Positions 35,077-44,822 are shown, numbered from the stretch's first letter. The stretch: 64,000 nucleotides of DNA from Sphingomonas spermidinifaciens (GCF_002351485.1 NZ_NWMW01000001.1:868001-932000); one strand, 5' to 3'. The notes: a model not told the origin generated them from the sequence alone. A program made the numbers and translations.

Positions 35077-38025
35077 TCAATCACGCCCATACCACTCGTC
35101 CCGCCGCATCAGCTGGTCATACTCGGCATAGGGCGCCATTTCCGGCACCAGCTTGGCGGTGAAGGCCCGGTCGCCGGTCAGCCAGTCGCGCACCGCGCCG
35201 ACGAAATGGTCGTGCGCCATGCCGACAAAATCCTCGGGCGCGATCCCGCTCTTGGGTCCGACCGGCGTCTGGATATAGCCGAATGCCTCGCCTTTCTTCG
35301 CCAGCGACCAGTATTCGAAGCCCGTCGCCTCGCCCGCGATACGCTCGAACCCGCCTCGCTCGGCGATCAGGCCGATCAGGCCGAGCTGGAGGCTAAACCC
35401 CGCCGCCACCGCGCTGGGGCTCGGCGGCTTGCCCGTCTTGTAGTCGATGACCGCGAGCCCGCCGCCGGGCAGCCGGTCGATGCGGTCATACTTGCCCGTC
35501 AGGGTGACGCCCGCGACATCGATCGCGCCCGATTCCTCCACCCCGAGCACCTGCCGTCCTTCGGCGACCTGCGCCGCGAGCTCGCCCGCAATCCATTCGA
35601 CCGCCGCGATCAGGCGCGGACGCCAGAGCGCGCGGACGATCGGATGGGTGCGCGTGTCGTCGAGCATCGCGTGCGCGCGCGCGACGAGCCGGGCGGGATC
35701 GTGGCGGTCGTGCTTCGACCATTGCTCGAGGATCGCATGCACCGCCGTCCCGCGCCACGCCGCACTCGGGTCTGCATCGACGGGATCGAGCGGCGACAGG
35801 CCGAGCATCCGCCGCGCGTAGAAGGCGTAAGGATCGGCTTTGAGCCGATCGACCTCCGTGACGGAAAGCTTGCGCGGCCGATCCTCGATGCGCGGCTGCG
35901 GCTCGGGACGCTTGGCGGGGACGTGCTCGGCACTGTCGAGCGCACGCGCCCATTCGGGCAGCCCCTCGGCCGGCTCAAGCCCCTCGGCTAGCGCCTCCAG
36001 CCGCAGCCAGAAGCGCGACGGGATAGTCGGCCCCGATGCATCGCGCCGCGCACGGGTCAACAGCACCTCGCGCGCGCCGAGGCCTTGCGCAAAATCCTGC
36101 GCCGACAGGCCGATCCGCCGTTCGAGCGCGGGCAAGCCCAGTTCGGTGCGGATACGCGGGGCGAGCCACGGGTCGGGCGCGGGCAAGGCCGGCCACGACC
36201 CTTCATTGAGTCCGCCGAGGATGAGGAGGTCGGCGCTCTGCAACTGCGCCTCGACCAGGCCGTAGATGGCGAGCCGCGGATGCCCGCCTTGAGGCGGCCG
36301 GATCGCGACCTCGTCGAGCAGGCTGCGCATCAGCGGCAGGAGCGCGCCCGGCGACACCGTGCGCGGCCCCTCCCCGCCCTCGGCCTCCAGCGCCGTCAGC
36401 AGGTCCGCCGCAGCCCGTCCTTCAGCCCGTGCCCAGGCGGCGTCGCCCGCCAGCAGGGTCGCAGCCTCGCGAAGCAGGCGCGCATGGTCGTCGAGCGCCC
36501 GGTCGCCGCCGTCCGCCATCGCCGCGACGGGCGCGAGGCACGCCTTGGCCTCGTCCCACCACGCCTTCGCCGCCTCGCGCAGCGCCGCGCTGCGCGGGTC
36601 GCCCATGCCAAGATGCGCATCGATCCCCTCGATCCCCGGTGCCGGCCGCGGCCCGCGCAGCGCGAGGTCGAGGCGGCGCGCGCCCTCCAGCCATCTCAGG
36701 CGCCGCTCGGGATCGGATGCGGCGACCAGCGGATGCTTGAGCAGCGCGAGCAGGGCCATCGGCGCGAAGCGCTGCCCCGCCGCCTCGACGATCGCGAGCA
36801 GCAGCGTGCCGGGTGCGAGCATCGCCAGCGGCCGGCCTGCCGAATCGTCGATCGCGACGCCCCAGCGCGCCAGATGCGCGGCAACCCGCGCCGCCAAATT
36901 GCGGTCGGGCGTCACCAACGCGGCGGTCTTGCCCGGTGTTTCCAGCACCTCGCGCAGCTTGAGGGCGATGCCCTGCGCCTCCTCGGCCGGGGTCGCGACG
37001 TCGAGCGCGGTGACGCCCTCGAACCGCCGCTCGGCGCGCGGCAGCGTCGGCCAGCGATGGGTCAGCGTGGCGGGCAGCATCGCGCTGTCGATCGCCTTGC
37101 CGCGGGCCGGCGGCGCGTCGAGCTCGCTCGCGACCCGCCACGGCCGCACTTCCGCTCGGGCGACACCCATGCGGTCGAGGAGGAGCTTGAGCGCGAACTG
37201 CGGATGCGTCTCGACCGACCGGCGAACCTCGCCGGTCGCGGGATCGGGCGCGTGCGGGCCGAGCGCCTCCCACGCCGCCTCGTCGAGCCCGGTCGCGAGC
37301 CCCGGCAGCACGACGAACCCGTCAGGCAACCCCGCGACGCAGCGCAGCAGCCGCGCGACCGAGGGCACCGGCGACGTCACCCCCGCCGCGCAGATGAAGC
37401 GCGCCGGGCTGGCCTGCGACCAGGCGCGGCACGCGCGGTCGAGCAGTCGGCGGCGACGTTCGACGAGGTCGATGACGCCCAGCCGCTCGAGCTCGCCGGG
37501 CCAGCGATCGAGCACCACCTCAAAGGTCGAAAGCGCGGTCGCCCAGTGCTGCGACAGCTCGCCCGACAGGTCGATGGCACGAAGGGCCGATGGCGCGATC
37601 TCCTCGACCTGCAACTGGTCGAGCGTGCGGGCAAGGTCGCCGGCCAGCCGCACCGCCTCCGCCGGGTCGAAGCCGGGACGCGCTTCCTGCAACAGCCGCG
37701 CGAGGATCAGGCGGCGCTTCAAAGGGTTGATCGCAGGCGGCACCGGCGCCGCATCGGCGGGGTCGAAGAACGGCCCGACCGCCTCGTCGAGATCCGGATC
37801 GCCGACCGCAACGATCCGCGGCAGCAACAACCCGCCCTCGCTCAGCCGGACGAAGGCGTCGTTGATCGCACGCGCGGCCCGGCTGGTGGGGACGACAATG
37901 ACGCCGCGTGCGAGGCCCATCGGCTCACGCCCGAAGCGGCGGAGGAGGCCGATGGCGAGCGTGTCGGCGAACGCCTTGTGCGCGGGGATGGTGAAGACCT
38001 GCGGATCCGTCACCCCCTCAGCCAT
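35077..38025 (-). CDS. addB: Double-strand break repair protein AddB
   Basis: A 982-residue partner of AddA. It has the helicase-like but inactive N-terminal fold (GVIVVPTSRAARAIND), the LLILGGLNEGSWPALPAPDPWL segment, and a PD-(D/E)xK nuclease near residue 890 (LAVIDYKTGKPPSPSAV). This is the alphaproteobacterial AddAB type, not RecBCD. The start at 38025 overlaps the stop of the murU gene by 8 bases, and addA follows downstream. Confidence 0.95.
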   Translation of the reverse strand: MAEGVTDPQVFTIPAHKAFADTLAIGLLRRFGREPMGLARGVIVVPTSRAARAINDAFVRLSEGGLLLPRIVAVGDPDLDEAVGPFFDPADAAPVPPAINPLKRRLILARLLQEARPGFDPAEAVRLAGDLARTLDQLQVEEIAPSALRAIDLSGELSQHWATALSTFEVVLDRWPGELERLGVIDLVERRRRLLDRACRAWSQASPARFICAAGVTSPVPSVARLLRCVAGLPDGFVVLPGLATGLDEAAWEALGPHAPDPATGEVRRSVETHPQFALKLLLDRMGVARAEVRPWRVASELDAPPARGKAIDSAMLPATLTHRWPTLPRAERRFEGVTALDVATPAEEAQGIALKLREVLETPGKTAALVTPDRNLAARVAAHLARWGVAIDDSAGRPLAMLAPGTLLLAIVEAAGQRFAPMALLALLKHPLVAASDPERRLRWLEGARRLDLALRGPRPAPGIEGIDAHLGMGDPRSAALREAAKAWWDEAKACLAPVAAMADGGDRALDDHARLLREAATLLAGDAAWARAEGRAAADLLTALEAEGGEGPRTVSPGALLPLMRSLLDEVAIRPPQGGHPRLAIYGLVEAQLQSADLLILGGLNEGSWPALPAPDPWLAPRIRTELGLPALERRIGLSAQDFAQGLGAREVLLTRARRDASGPTIPSRFWLRLEALAEGLEPAEGLPEWARALDSAEHVPAKRPEPQPRIEDRPRKLSVTEVDRLKADPYAFYARRMLGLSPLDPVDADPSAAWRGTAVHAILEQWSKHDRHDPARLVARAHAMLDDTRTHPIVRALWRPRLIAAVEWIAGELAAQVAEGRQVLGVEESGAIDVAGVTLTGKYDRIDRLPGGGLAVIDYKTGKPPSPSAVAAGFSLQLGLIGLIAERGGFERIAGEATGFEYWSLAKKGEAFGYIQTPVGPKSGIAPEDFVGMAHDHFVGAVRDWLTGDRAFTAKLVPEMAPYAEYDQLMRRDEWYGRD

Positions 38026-38773
38026 CGGCGAGCAGCGCCTCGGTCATGCCGATCGACGCCGGGCTGCCGACGTCGAACCAAAGCCCCTCGTGCGTCACGC
38101 CATATGCCCGCCCCGCCGCGATGGCGCGGTTCCAGAAGAGGTTGGTCGAGAACGGCCCGTCGGGATAGTCGCGGATGATCGCCGGGTTGAGGATCTGCAC
38201 GCCGGTATAGACGAACGGCGCCAGACGGCCCGGCGCCCGGCGGCGGACGATCCGCCCCTCGGCATCGAGGTGGAAGTCGCCGCGCCCGGGATGGCCGTGC
38301 GCCTGCGCCAGCGGCACTACCAGCAGCAGCGCGTCCATCCGGTCAGCGTCCCACATCTGCGCGAGCTGAACGATCGCATCGACCGGCCCGTCGATCCACA
38401 GATTGTCGCTGTTGACGCACAGGATCGGCGCGTCCCCCAGCAGGTCGCGCGCATGGGCGAGGCCGCCGCCGGTTTCGAGCAGTTGCGCCCGCTCGTCGGA
38501 CACGACGACCTCGATCCCCTTCACCCGGTGCGCCAGATGCGCCTCGAGCACGTCGGCAAGATAATGGACGTTGACCACCGCCCGCTCGACCCCCGCCGCG
38601 CGCAGCCGGTCGAAGACATGGTCGATCAGCGGCTTGCCCGCGACCTCGACCAGCGGCTTGGGCCGGGTGGCGGTCAGCGGCCGCATCCGCTTGCCGAGCC
38701 CCGCCGCCATCACCATCGCAGTTTTCGGAACCGCCACGGCGGGATTGGGCCGGATCGCGCGTGCCTTGGCCAT
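38018..38773 (-). CDS. murU: N-acetylmuramate alpha-1-phosphate uridylyltransferase
   Basis: A 251-residue nucleotidyltransferase with the signature VMAAGLGKRMRPLTATRPKPLVEVAGKP, the metal site CVNSDNLWID and the C-terminal FDVGSPASI. Sequence alone would allow any sugar-1-phosphate transferase, but the overlapping gene upstream is an AmgK-type kinase. The pair makes UDP-MurNAc directly from recycled MurNAc and so bypasses part of de novo synthesis, which is linked to fosfomycin tolerance in Pseudomonas. Its ATG overlaps the amgK stop. Confidence 0.9.
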   Translation of the reverse strand: MAKARAIRPNPAVAVPKTAMVMAAGLGKRMRPLTATRPKPLVEVAGKPLIDHVFDRLRAAGVERAVVNVHYLADVLEAHLAHRVKGIEVVVSDERAQLLETGGGLAHARDLLGDAPILCVNSDNLWIDGPVDAIVQLAQMWDADRMDALLLVVPLAQAHGHPGRGDFHLDAEGRIVRRRAPGRLAPFVYTGVQILNPAIIRDYPDGPFSTNLFWNRAIAAGRAYGVTHEGLWFDVGSPASIGMTEALLADG

Positions 38774-39750
38774 CAGCGGGTCAGCTCGATGGGATCGCCG
38801 CGCAGGTGCGACGGAATATTGGCGTCAAACCAAGCCGCGACCGGCGCCAGCGCGGGCTGAGCGAGATCACGTTCGAGATAGCCCCAGACGCGCGGGCAGA
38901 GCGTCGGATAGCGCGGCTTGCCGTCGCGCCGCCACAGGCGGGTGAAGATGCCGACGATCTTGGCGTTCCGCTGCGCCCCGAGCACGTGATAGGCGGTCGC
39001 GAAGCTGTCGTCGGCGCCAACCGTGCGCATATAGAGGTCGAGCATCGCCGCCTCGACGGCGGCGGGCACGTCGCGCCGCGCATCCTGCAGCAGCGAAACG
39101 AGGTCGTAGGCCGGATGCCCGGCCAGCGCGTCCTGGAAGTCGAGCAGGCCCAGCGTCTCGGCCCCCTCGATCAGCATCAGGTTCTCGGCATGATAGTCGC
39201 GCAGCACCGTGACGCCGGGCGGCGGCAGCGTGCCAAGCACCGCTTCCCAGGCGCGGTCATATCCCTCGACATCGACCTCGAGGCCGAGAGCGGGCGCATA
39301 CCATTCGACCAGCAAACGCGCCTCGCGCAGATAGACGTCGAGGTCGTAGGGCGGCAGGTCCATCGGTGCGTGATCGCGAAGCCGGATGAGCAGGCGGACA
39401 GCCTCTTCATAGAGGCGCAGCTCGCTCTCTGGCGCGGCATCCACGGTCTCGCGCATTCGGGCGTTGCCGAAATCCTGAAGGAGGACGAGGCCGCGCTCAA
39501 GGTCTTCGCCATAGATCTCGGGCGCCGCGAAGCCACGATCGGTGAGCCAGCGCGCGACCGACAGGAACGGGCGCGGGTCCTCGTGCGGGGGCGGCGCGTC
39601 CATCAGGATCGCGTGGCGGCCGGGCGCGACGATGCGGAAATAGCGGCGGAACGAGGCGTCGCCGGCGATCGGTTCGATCTCGGCATCGCCCCACCCGATC
39701 GAGGCGAGGAAGTCGCGCGCCGCGGCCGGCGGATTCAGGTCAGGGGCCAT
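38773..39750 (-). CDS. amgK: Anomeric N-acetylmuramate/N-acetylglucosamine kinase
   Basis: A 325-residue aminoglycoside-phosphotransferase-fold kinase. The catalytic loop is LRDYHAENLML with the metal-binding LLDFQDALAGHPAYDLVSLLQD following; the N-terminal GDASFRRYFRI motif is family-typical. It phosphorylates MurNAc/GlcNAc at C1. The ATG at 39750 is preferred over the one at 39762 because GGGAGGG lies 4 bases upstream; it sits inside the end of tsaE, so the two genes are coupled. Confidence 0.9.
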   Translation of the reverse strand: MAPDLNPPAAARDFLASIGWGDAEIEPIAGDASFRRYFRIVAPGRHAILMDAPPPHEDPRPFLSVARWLTDRGFAAPEIYGEDLERGLVLLQDFGNARMRETVDAAPESELRLYEEAVRLLIRLRDHAPMDLPPYDLDVYLREARLLVEWYAPALGLEVDVEGYDRAWEAVLGTLPPPGVTVLRDYHAENLMLIEGAETLGLLDFQDALAGHPAYDLVSLLQDARRDVPAAVEAAMLDLYMRTVGADDSFATAYHVLGAQRNAKIVGIFTRLWRRDGKPRYPTLCPRVWGYLERDLAQPALAPVAAWFDANIPSHLRGDPIELTR

Positions 39751-40181
39751 CGGCCCTCCCATGCCGTCGGCACTTCGGCTGTCAAGCGCCGCGCGCCGTC
39801 CGCGGCGACGATCAGCGTCAGGCGAAGGGCGTCCGGAAAGACGTGGGCCGCGACCCGCTCGGGCCACTCGACCACCAGCGCGCCGTCATAGCGCGCATCG
39901 TCGAGGCCGAGTTCGAGCAGCTCGCCCTCCTCCTCGATGCGATAGAGATCGACATGGAGCACCGGCAACCGCACCTCCGGCGGGGCATAGCTCTGGACGA
40001 TCGCATAGCTCGGGCTCGGCGCCTCGCCGACTAGCCCCAGCGCCGCCAGCAGCCCGCGCGCGATCGTCGTCTTGCCCGCGCCCAGCGGCCCCGACAGCGT
40101 CACCGCGTCGCCCGGCCGCAGTACCGACGCCAGCCGCTGCCCGAATGCCAACGCCGCCGCCTCGTCGGGAAGGTCGATCAT
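39735..40181 (-). CDS. tsaE: tRNA threonylcarbamoyladenosine biosynthesis ATPase TsaE
   Basis: A 148-residue P-loop ATPase with LSGPLGAGKTTIARGLL (Walker A), PSPSYAIVQSY, LHVDLYRIEEEGELLELGLDD and VVEWPER, all standard TsaE motifs. With TsaB and TsaD it makes the t6A37 modification on ANN-decoding tRNAs; tsaB and tsaD are not in the window. The start overlaps the divL stop by 4 bases. Adjacency of tsaE to divL is conserved in alphaproteobacteria. Confidence 0.95.
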   Translation of the reverse strand: MIDLPDEAAALAFGQRLASVLRPGDAVTLSGPLGAGKTTIARGLLAALGLVGEAPSPSYAIVQSYAPPEVRLPVLHVDLYRIEEEGELLELGLDDARYDGALVVEWPERVAAHVFPDALRLTLIVAADGARRLTAEVPTAWEGRWPLT

Positions 40182-42514
40182 CGCCGCGGCAGCTCGATCG
40201 TGACGAGCGTGCCCTGCCCCGGCTCGGACAACAGCGCCACCGTCCCGCCATGCGCCTCGACCAGCTGCCGCGCGATCGGCAGGCCGAGGCCGAGCGCCCG
40301 CTCGCCCGCGCCGGCCGCGCGTGCGAAGCGGTCGAAGGCGTGCGCCTGTGCCTCTGCCGACATGCCGGGACCGTTGTCGGACACGACGATCCGCGCGCGG
40401 TCCTTGTCGCCGTCGACGTGCAGCAGCACGCGCCCGCCCGCAGGCGTATGGGCGATCGCGTGGCGCAGCACGTGCTCGATGGCCTGGCGGATGCGGCGTC
40501 CCTCGGCCTGCACCTTGCCCGCGCTTCCCTGCACCTCGGTCGCGAGATCGATGCCCTTCTCGCCCGCCAGCGGCGCGACCGCCGCGGCGGCGCTTTCGGC
40601 GGCATCGCCGATCGCCAGCAACGCGCGCACCGGCGGCTGGTCGGCGAGTGTCAGGTCGAGCACGTCATCGACCAGTGCCCCCAGCCGCTCGACCGATTCG
40701 AGGATCGCGCCGGTATAGGCCTGCCCCGTTTCGGTCAGCGCGCCGGCATAACCGCCCTCGAGCATCTCGGCGAAGCCCTTGATCGAGGTGAGCGGCGTAC
40801 GAAGCTCGTAGCTCATATTGGCGACGAACGCGGTCTTGACCTTGTCCGCCGCCTCCAGCGCCTCGGCGCGATCGCGCAAGGCCTGCTCGATCTTCCGGCT
40901 GTCGGAAATGTCGAGCATCGTGAGAAGCGCATTGCCGTCGGGCAGCGGCACCGCTCCGAACTCGAAATGACGCCCGTCGGCAAAGGCAACCCGGCCGCCG
41001 CGCTGGAGCCGGTCGGCCGTCGCCGAACGAACGAGCTCGGCCATCAATGCGCCGCGCGACGGGTTGGCGAGCCGCGGCGCGATGTCGCGCGCCAGCGCGT
41101 CGACGCGCGGGTGCTCGCCCAGCATCGCCTCGTCGAGGCCGAAGACGGTGCGGAACTTGTTGTTCCAGTGCTGGACACGGCCGTCGGCGCCGAACACCGC
41201 GATCGCCTCGAACAGATTCTCGATCGTCGCCGTGCGGACGCGCAGCAGCGTGTCGCGCGCGCTCGCCAGCTGCACCTGCTCGGTCCGGTCCTCGAAAATG
41301 AGGAGCAGCCCGCCGTCGGGCAGCGGCTGGGCCACGACGCGCAGGTGGATGCCGCCGGCCAGATGCCAGCCTTCCTCGATCTGCGCGTCGGCGGCGGTGA
41401 ACCAGCCGCGCCGCTCGGCCTTCCAGCCGGGAAAGTCGCGCACTTCGGGCAGGCGCCCGCCCTCGCGCATCCGTTCGAGCACGCGGTCGAACTCGGGCCG
41501 GTCGGCCAGCCACTCGCCGCGCATCGCGAACATCCGGCGGAAGGGCTGGTTGCAGAAGACGAGCGCGCGGTCCGGCCCGAACTGCGCCACCCCGGCCGAG
41601 ATGCGGTCGAGCATCGCCCGCTGCGCCGCGCCGAAGCGTCGGATGCCGCTCCGAGCCTGTTCGAGCTCCTCGATGTCGATCGCGAAGCCGGCAATGCCGC
41701 CATCGGCGAGCGGCACGTCGTGGACGCGCAGCATCCGCCGCTGGCCGCCGATCGTCGCAGGCATGGCGGTGGTGCGCGGAGCGCCCGCCTCCTTCGCGGC
41801 GAGCGCCTGGACGGGCGGCGCGCCGGGGGCGCCCATCTCGACAAGCTCGACCTGGCGCGCGACGGCATCGTCGGCGTCGCGCGCCTCGACGGCGGCGACA
41901 TAGGCCGAGTTGACGAGTGCGAGGCGAAGGTCGCCGGTGCGATACCACATCGGCATCGGCGCCGCCTCGATCAGGCCCTTGAGCGCCTGATAGGCGTCGC
42001 GCAGCAGCTCGACCCGCTCGGCCAGGCGCTGGACTTCCCCTTGCGTTTCGGTCGCGTCGAAGAACCAGACGATGACCCCGGCGTCGCGCGTCAGCGCCGC
42101 CGCCGCGCGCTCGCCCACCGCCATCAAGAGCCGGTCGCTGCCGCCCGCGCGGACGGGCAGGCGAAAGGGGATGGCGGCGCGGCGCGTCGCCTCGATCGCG
42201 GCGGTCAGGCGCTCGGCATCCTCGGCGACCAGTCCCGCCCCGCCCGCCGACAGCCCCGACAGATCGCGCGGCGCGGTGTCGAGGCCCAGCCAGTCGAGCA
42301 GCCGGCTCGACAACTCGACGCGCCCATCGCTGCGCACTACCATCGCCCGCGCCGGCGCCGATCGGATCAGCGCCCAGAGCCGGGCATTGTCGGCCTCCAC
42401 TGACCGCGCGGCGGCGCGCATCCGGAGCCCGGCATAGAGCGCCCAGACCGCGCCCGCGACCAGCACCGCCAGCGCCGCGCCCGCCAGCGCCACCTGCCCG
42501 CTCGCCTCGATCAT
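40178..42514 (-). CDS. divL: DivL-type PAS sensor kinase with Tyr in place of the phosphoacceptor His
   Basis: A 778-residue membrane kinase-like protein with one N-terminal helix (about 7-30), several PAS regions (about 40-520), a dimerisation domain and an HATPase domain with DNGPGM and LGLGLPIARQLVEAHGG. At the H box the sequence is MSYELRTPLTS: Tyr 569 (codon 40808-40810) replaces His, the defining trait of DivL. The N box also deviates (HVLRHAIAHT instead of a NxxxNA pattern). In Caulobacter DivL controls CckA by contact and needs no catalysis. The start ATG is at 42514; the 226 bases to the next gene hold a divergent promoter region. Confidence 0.93.
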   Translation of the reverse strand: MIEASGQVALAGAALAVLVAGAVWALYAGLRMRAAARSVEADNARLWALIRSAPARAMVVRSDGRVELSSRLLDWLGLDTAPRDLSGLSAGGAGLVAEDAERLTAAIEATRRAAIPFRLPVRAGGSDRLLMAVGERAAAALTRDAGVIVWFFDATETQGEVQRLAERVELLRDAYQALKGLIEAAPMPMWYRTGDLRLALVNSAYVAAVEARDADDAVARQVELVEMGAPGAPPVQALAAKEAGAPRTTAMPATIGGQRRMLRVHDVPLADGGIAGFAIDIEELEQARSGIRRFGAAQRAMLDRISAGVAQFGPDRALVFCNQPFRRMFAMRGEWLADRPEFDRVLERMREGGRLPEVRDFPGWKAERRGWFTAADAQIEEGWHLAGGIHLRVVAQPLPDGGLLLIFEDRTEQVQLASARDTLLRVRTATIENLFEAIAVFGADGRVQHWNNKFRTVFGLDEAMLGEHPRVDALARDIAPRLANPSRGALMAELVRSATADRLQRGGRVAFADGRHFEFGAVPLPDGNALLTMLDISDSRKIEQALRDRAEALEAADKVKTAFVANMSYELRTPLTSIKGFAEMLEGGYAGALTETGQAYTGAILESVERLGALVDDVLDLTLADQPPVRALLAIGDAAESAAAAVAPLAGEKGIDLATEVQGSAGKVQAEGRRIRQAIEHVLRHAIAHTPAGGRVLLHVDGDKDRARIVVSDNGPGMSAEAQAHAFDRFARAAGAGERALGLGLPIARQLVEAHGGTVALLSEPGQGTLVTIELPRR

Positions 42515-42740
42515 GTCCGCCGCCGGCGTGGCGGTGCGCCGGCGCGCCCCTGTTCCATGTCGCTAGCCCTAGAGCGGCCCGGGCGGGGACGGAAGAGGCG
42601 ATGCAGACGCTTGCCATTCAGCCTCCGCTAATCGACGATGCGGCACAGCCTGTCGCGCGCGAGCCAGTGGACCAAAGCCACGGCCCCGAGCGTTCACGAA
42701 CATTGGATGTGTCCCCTGGCATCCACACCGGAGAGTTCGA

Positions 42741-43343
42741 ATGTCCAAGTCCTTTGCGCGTCGGATCGGCCCAGTTGCACTGGCCGTCGTCGCCGGCGCG
42801 GTTACTCTGTCGGCCTGTGCCACGCCGACTCCCTATCGCCCCGTCACCGGTCAGGGCAGCTATCGCACCGGTTATTTCGACGAGCAGATCGAGGCGAACC
42901 GCTTCCGCGTGGGCTTCGCGGGCAACAGCCTCACCTCGCGCGAGACAGTCGAGCGCTACCTGCTGTTCCGCGCCGCGCAGCTTACGCTTGAGCGCGGTTT
43001 CGACAACTTCACCCTCGTCGACCGCGATACCGAGCGGCGGACGCGCACCCAGATCATCGACGACCCCTTCTGGGGTCCGGGCTGGGGCGGCGGCTTCTAC
43101 GGCGGCTGGGGGCCGCGCTGGCGTTATTATCGCCCGGGCTTTGGTTGGGGCGGCTGGGGTGGCTGGGGCGGTGGCTTCGGCGGCGGCTTCACCGACGTGC
43201 GCCAGATCGACCGCTACGAAGCGCAGGCCGAGATCCTGACCGGCCGCGGCCCCAAGCCGCAGGACGTGCGCGCCTTCGACGCGCGGCAGGTGATCGAAAA
43301 TCTGGGTCCGAATGTGCGCCTGCCCGAAGAGCGCCGCCGCTGA
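42741..43343 (+). CDS. CC0125/CC1285-family lipoprotein
   Basis: A 200-residue lipoprotein. The signal peptide ends at LSAC (Cys 26). The family core follows (YRPVTGQGSYRTGYFDEQIEANRFRVGF, RYLLFRAAQLTLERGFDNFTLVDRDTE). A Gly/Trp/Tyr-rich stretch (about 112-150) then resembles low-complexity surface segments, before a conserved C-terminal part. It is common in sphingomonads and caulobacters; its function is unknown. An A(T)GTC start with GAGAGTT upstream is used, and transcription is divergent from divL. A strong terminator follows. Confidence 0.85.
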   Translation: MSKSFARRIGPVALAVVAGAVTLSACATPTPYRPVTGQGSYRTGYFDEQIEANRFRVGFAGNSLTSRETVERYLLFRAAQLTLERGFDNFTLVDRDTERRTRTQIIDDPFWGPGWGGGFYGGWGPRWRYYRPGFGWGGWGGWGGGFGGGFTDVRQIDRYEAQAEILTGRGPKPQDVRAFDARQVIENLGPNVRLPEERRR

Positions 43344-43362
43344 TCCTTGATGCCGCAATTGG

Positions 43363-43399
43363 GGGCGGGGCGGCCGGCGACGGCGGCCCCGCCCTTTGC
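43363..43399 (+). terminator. Rho-independent terminator after the lipoprotein gene
   Basis: GGGCGGGGC (43363-43371) pairs with GCCCCGCCC (43386-43394) and is followed by TTTGCGTTT. It lies 20 bases after the stop. Confidence 0.8.
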
Positions 43400-43515
43400 G
43401 TTTCCGCGGCATGATCCACAGTTTTCTGCCATCCATGTCCTTTGCGCGACTTGCACAGTCGCCTGCTGCACGGCACCATGATTTAGGCGGCATCGTGCCG
43501 CCGCTGGAAAGACAA

Positions 43516-44022
43516 ATGCTCGACGAAGCCGAGTTCGACCGCGACGACGCCGCCCCCATCGACATGCTCGAAAGCTATTTCGCCGCGCATGGATGGAGCC
43601 ACGAGCGCGAAGACGACGAGATCGTCGCCAAGTTCAAGGGCAGCTGGACCGAATATGAACTGCGCGCGATCTGGCGCGAAGAGGACGGCGTCCTCCAGTT
43701 CCTCGCCCTGCCCGACATCCGCGTTGCCGAGGAGCGGCGCGCGGCGATCTACGAGACGATCGGGCTGGTCAACGAACAGCTCTGGATCGGTCATTTCGAG
43801 CTCTGGTCGTCGAGCGGCATTCTTCTTTATCGCCACGCCGCGATGATGTCCGACGACGAGGACGGCGCGACGATGAGCCTCGACCGTGCCGAGCTCCTGG
43901 TCGAAACCGCGATCGACGAGTGCGAGCGCTTCTATCCGGTGTTCCAGTTCGTGCTGTGGGGCGGCAAGAGCCCCAAGGACGCCATCACCGCCGCGCTGAT
44001 CGAAACACAAGGCGAAGCATGA
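43516..44022 (+). CDS. YbjN-domain protein
   Basis: A 168-residue protein of the YbjN (DUF1790-like) family. The N-terminal IDMLESYFAAHGWSHEREDDEIVAKFKG and the central WTEYELRAIWREEDGVLQFLALPDIRV are typical. Family members resemble type III secretion chaperones in fold and act in stress or motility regulation in E. coli; the role here is unknown. The ATG at 43516 is chosen for its GGAAAG site 6 bases upstream; the longer frame to 43396 runs back into the terminator. It is coupled to proC by a 4-base overlap. Confidence 0.85.
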   Translation: MLDEAEFDRDDAAPIDMLESYFAAHGWSHEREDDEIVAKFKGSWTEYELRAIWREEDGVLQFLALPDIRVAEERRAAIYETIGLVNEQLWIGHFELWSSSGILLYRHAAMMSDDEDGATMSLDRAELLVETAIDECERFYPVFQFVLWGGKSPKDAITAALIETQGEA

Positions 44023-44822
44023 GCGACGCACAAGCGCCGGCTCGCCTCTGGCTGGTCGGTGCGGGCAATATGGGCGGGGCGATGCTCCGCCGCTGGGTCG
44101 CGAGCGGCATCGCGTCGGATCGCATCACCGTCATCGATCCCGGCAGTCCTGCGGTGCCCGAGGGCGTACGCGTGCTGGCCGAGGCGCCGGACGGCGACGC
44201 CCCCGACATCCTGATCCTTGCGGTCAAGCCGCAGATGATCGACGCCGTCGCCGAAGCGATTTGTTCGGCCGAGGCGGCGATGCTCGTCTCGATCCTCGCC
44301 GGCGTCGAGGTCGCGGCGTTGCGGTCGCGCTTTGCCGCGCGGGCGATCGTGCGGGCGATGCCCAACCTGTCCGTAGCGATCGGCAAGGGCGTCGTCGCGC
44401 TCCACGGCGACAGCGAGGCTCCCGCCTTGCGCGCTGCAGCCGAGGCGCTGATGGCCCCGCTCGGCCATGTCGAATGGGTCGAGGAGGCGCTCTTCGACGT
44501 CGTCACCGCGCTGTCGGGCAGCGGGCCGGGCTTCACCTATCGCTTCATCGACGCGCTGGCGAAGGGCGGCGAGGCGCTGGGGCTGCCCACAGACCAGGCG
44601 CTTCGCCTTGCCCGCGCGACGGTGGAGGGATCGGCGATGCTCGCGGCGCAGGCCGACGAGACGCCCGCCATCCTCGCCGATCGCGTCGCCAGCCCCGGCG
44701 GCTCGACGCGCGAGGGGCTCAACGTCCTCGATGCCGACGCCGCACTTGTCCGCCTTCTCACCGACACGCTCGCCGCAGCCACGCGTCGCAACGCCGAACT
44801 CGCCGCCGCCGCGCGAAGCTGA
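44019..44822 (+). CDS. proC: Pyrroline-5-carboxylate reductase
   Basis: A 267-residue NAD(P)-dependent enzyme that makes proline. The Rossmann motif is VGAGNMGGAMLRRW, followed by ILAVKPQMIDAV, VRAMPNLSVAIGKGV and the catalytic-domain signature SGSGPGFTYRFIDALAKGGEALGL with SPGGSTREGL. Length fits the family. It starts at the ATG overlapping the ybjN stop. A YbjN protein upstream of proC is common in alphaproteobacteria. Confidence 0.96.
   Translation: MSDAQAPARLWLVGAGNMGGAMLRRWVASGIASDRITVIDPGSPAVPEGVRVLAEAPDGDAPDILILAVKPQMIDAVAEAICSAEAAMLVSILAGVEVAALRSRFAARAIVRAMPNLSVAIGKGVVALHGDSEAPALRAAAEALMAPLGHVEWVEEALFDVVTALSGSGPGFTYRFIDALAKGGEALGLPTDQALRLARATVEGSAMLAAQADETPAILADRVASPGGSTREGLNVLDADAALVRLLTDTLAAATRRNAELAAAARS

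Noticed and set aside
39761..42403. Long plus-strand frame of 880 codons opposite divL and tsaE
   Set aside because: It is Arg/Ala/Pro-rich without any family motif and lies exactly opposite genes with clear domains; a shadow caused by high GC.
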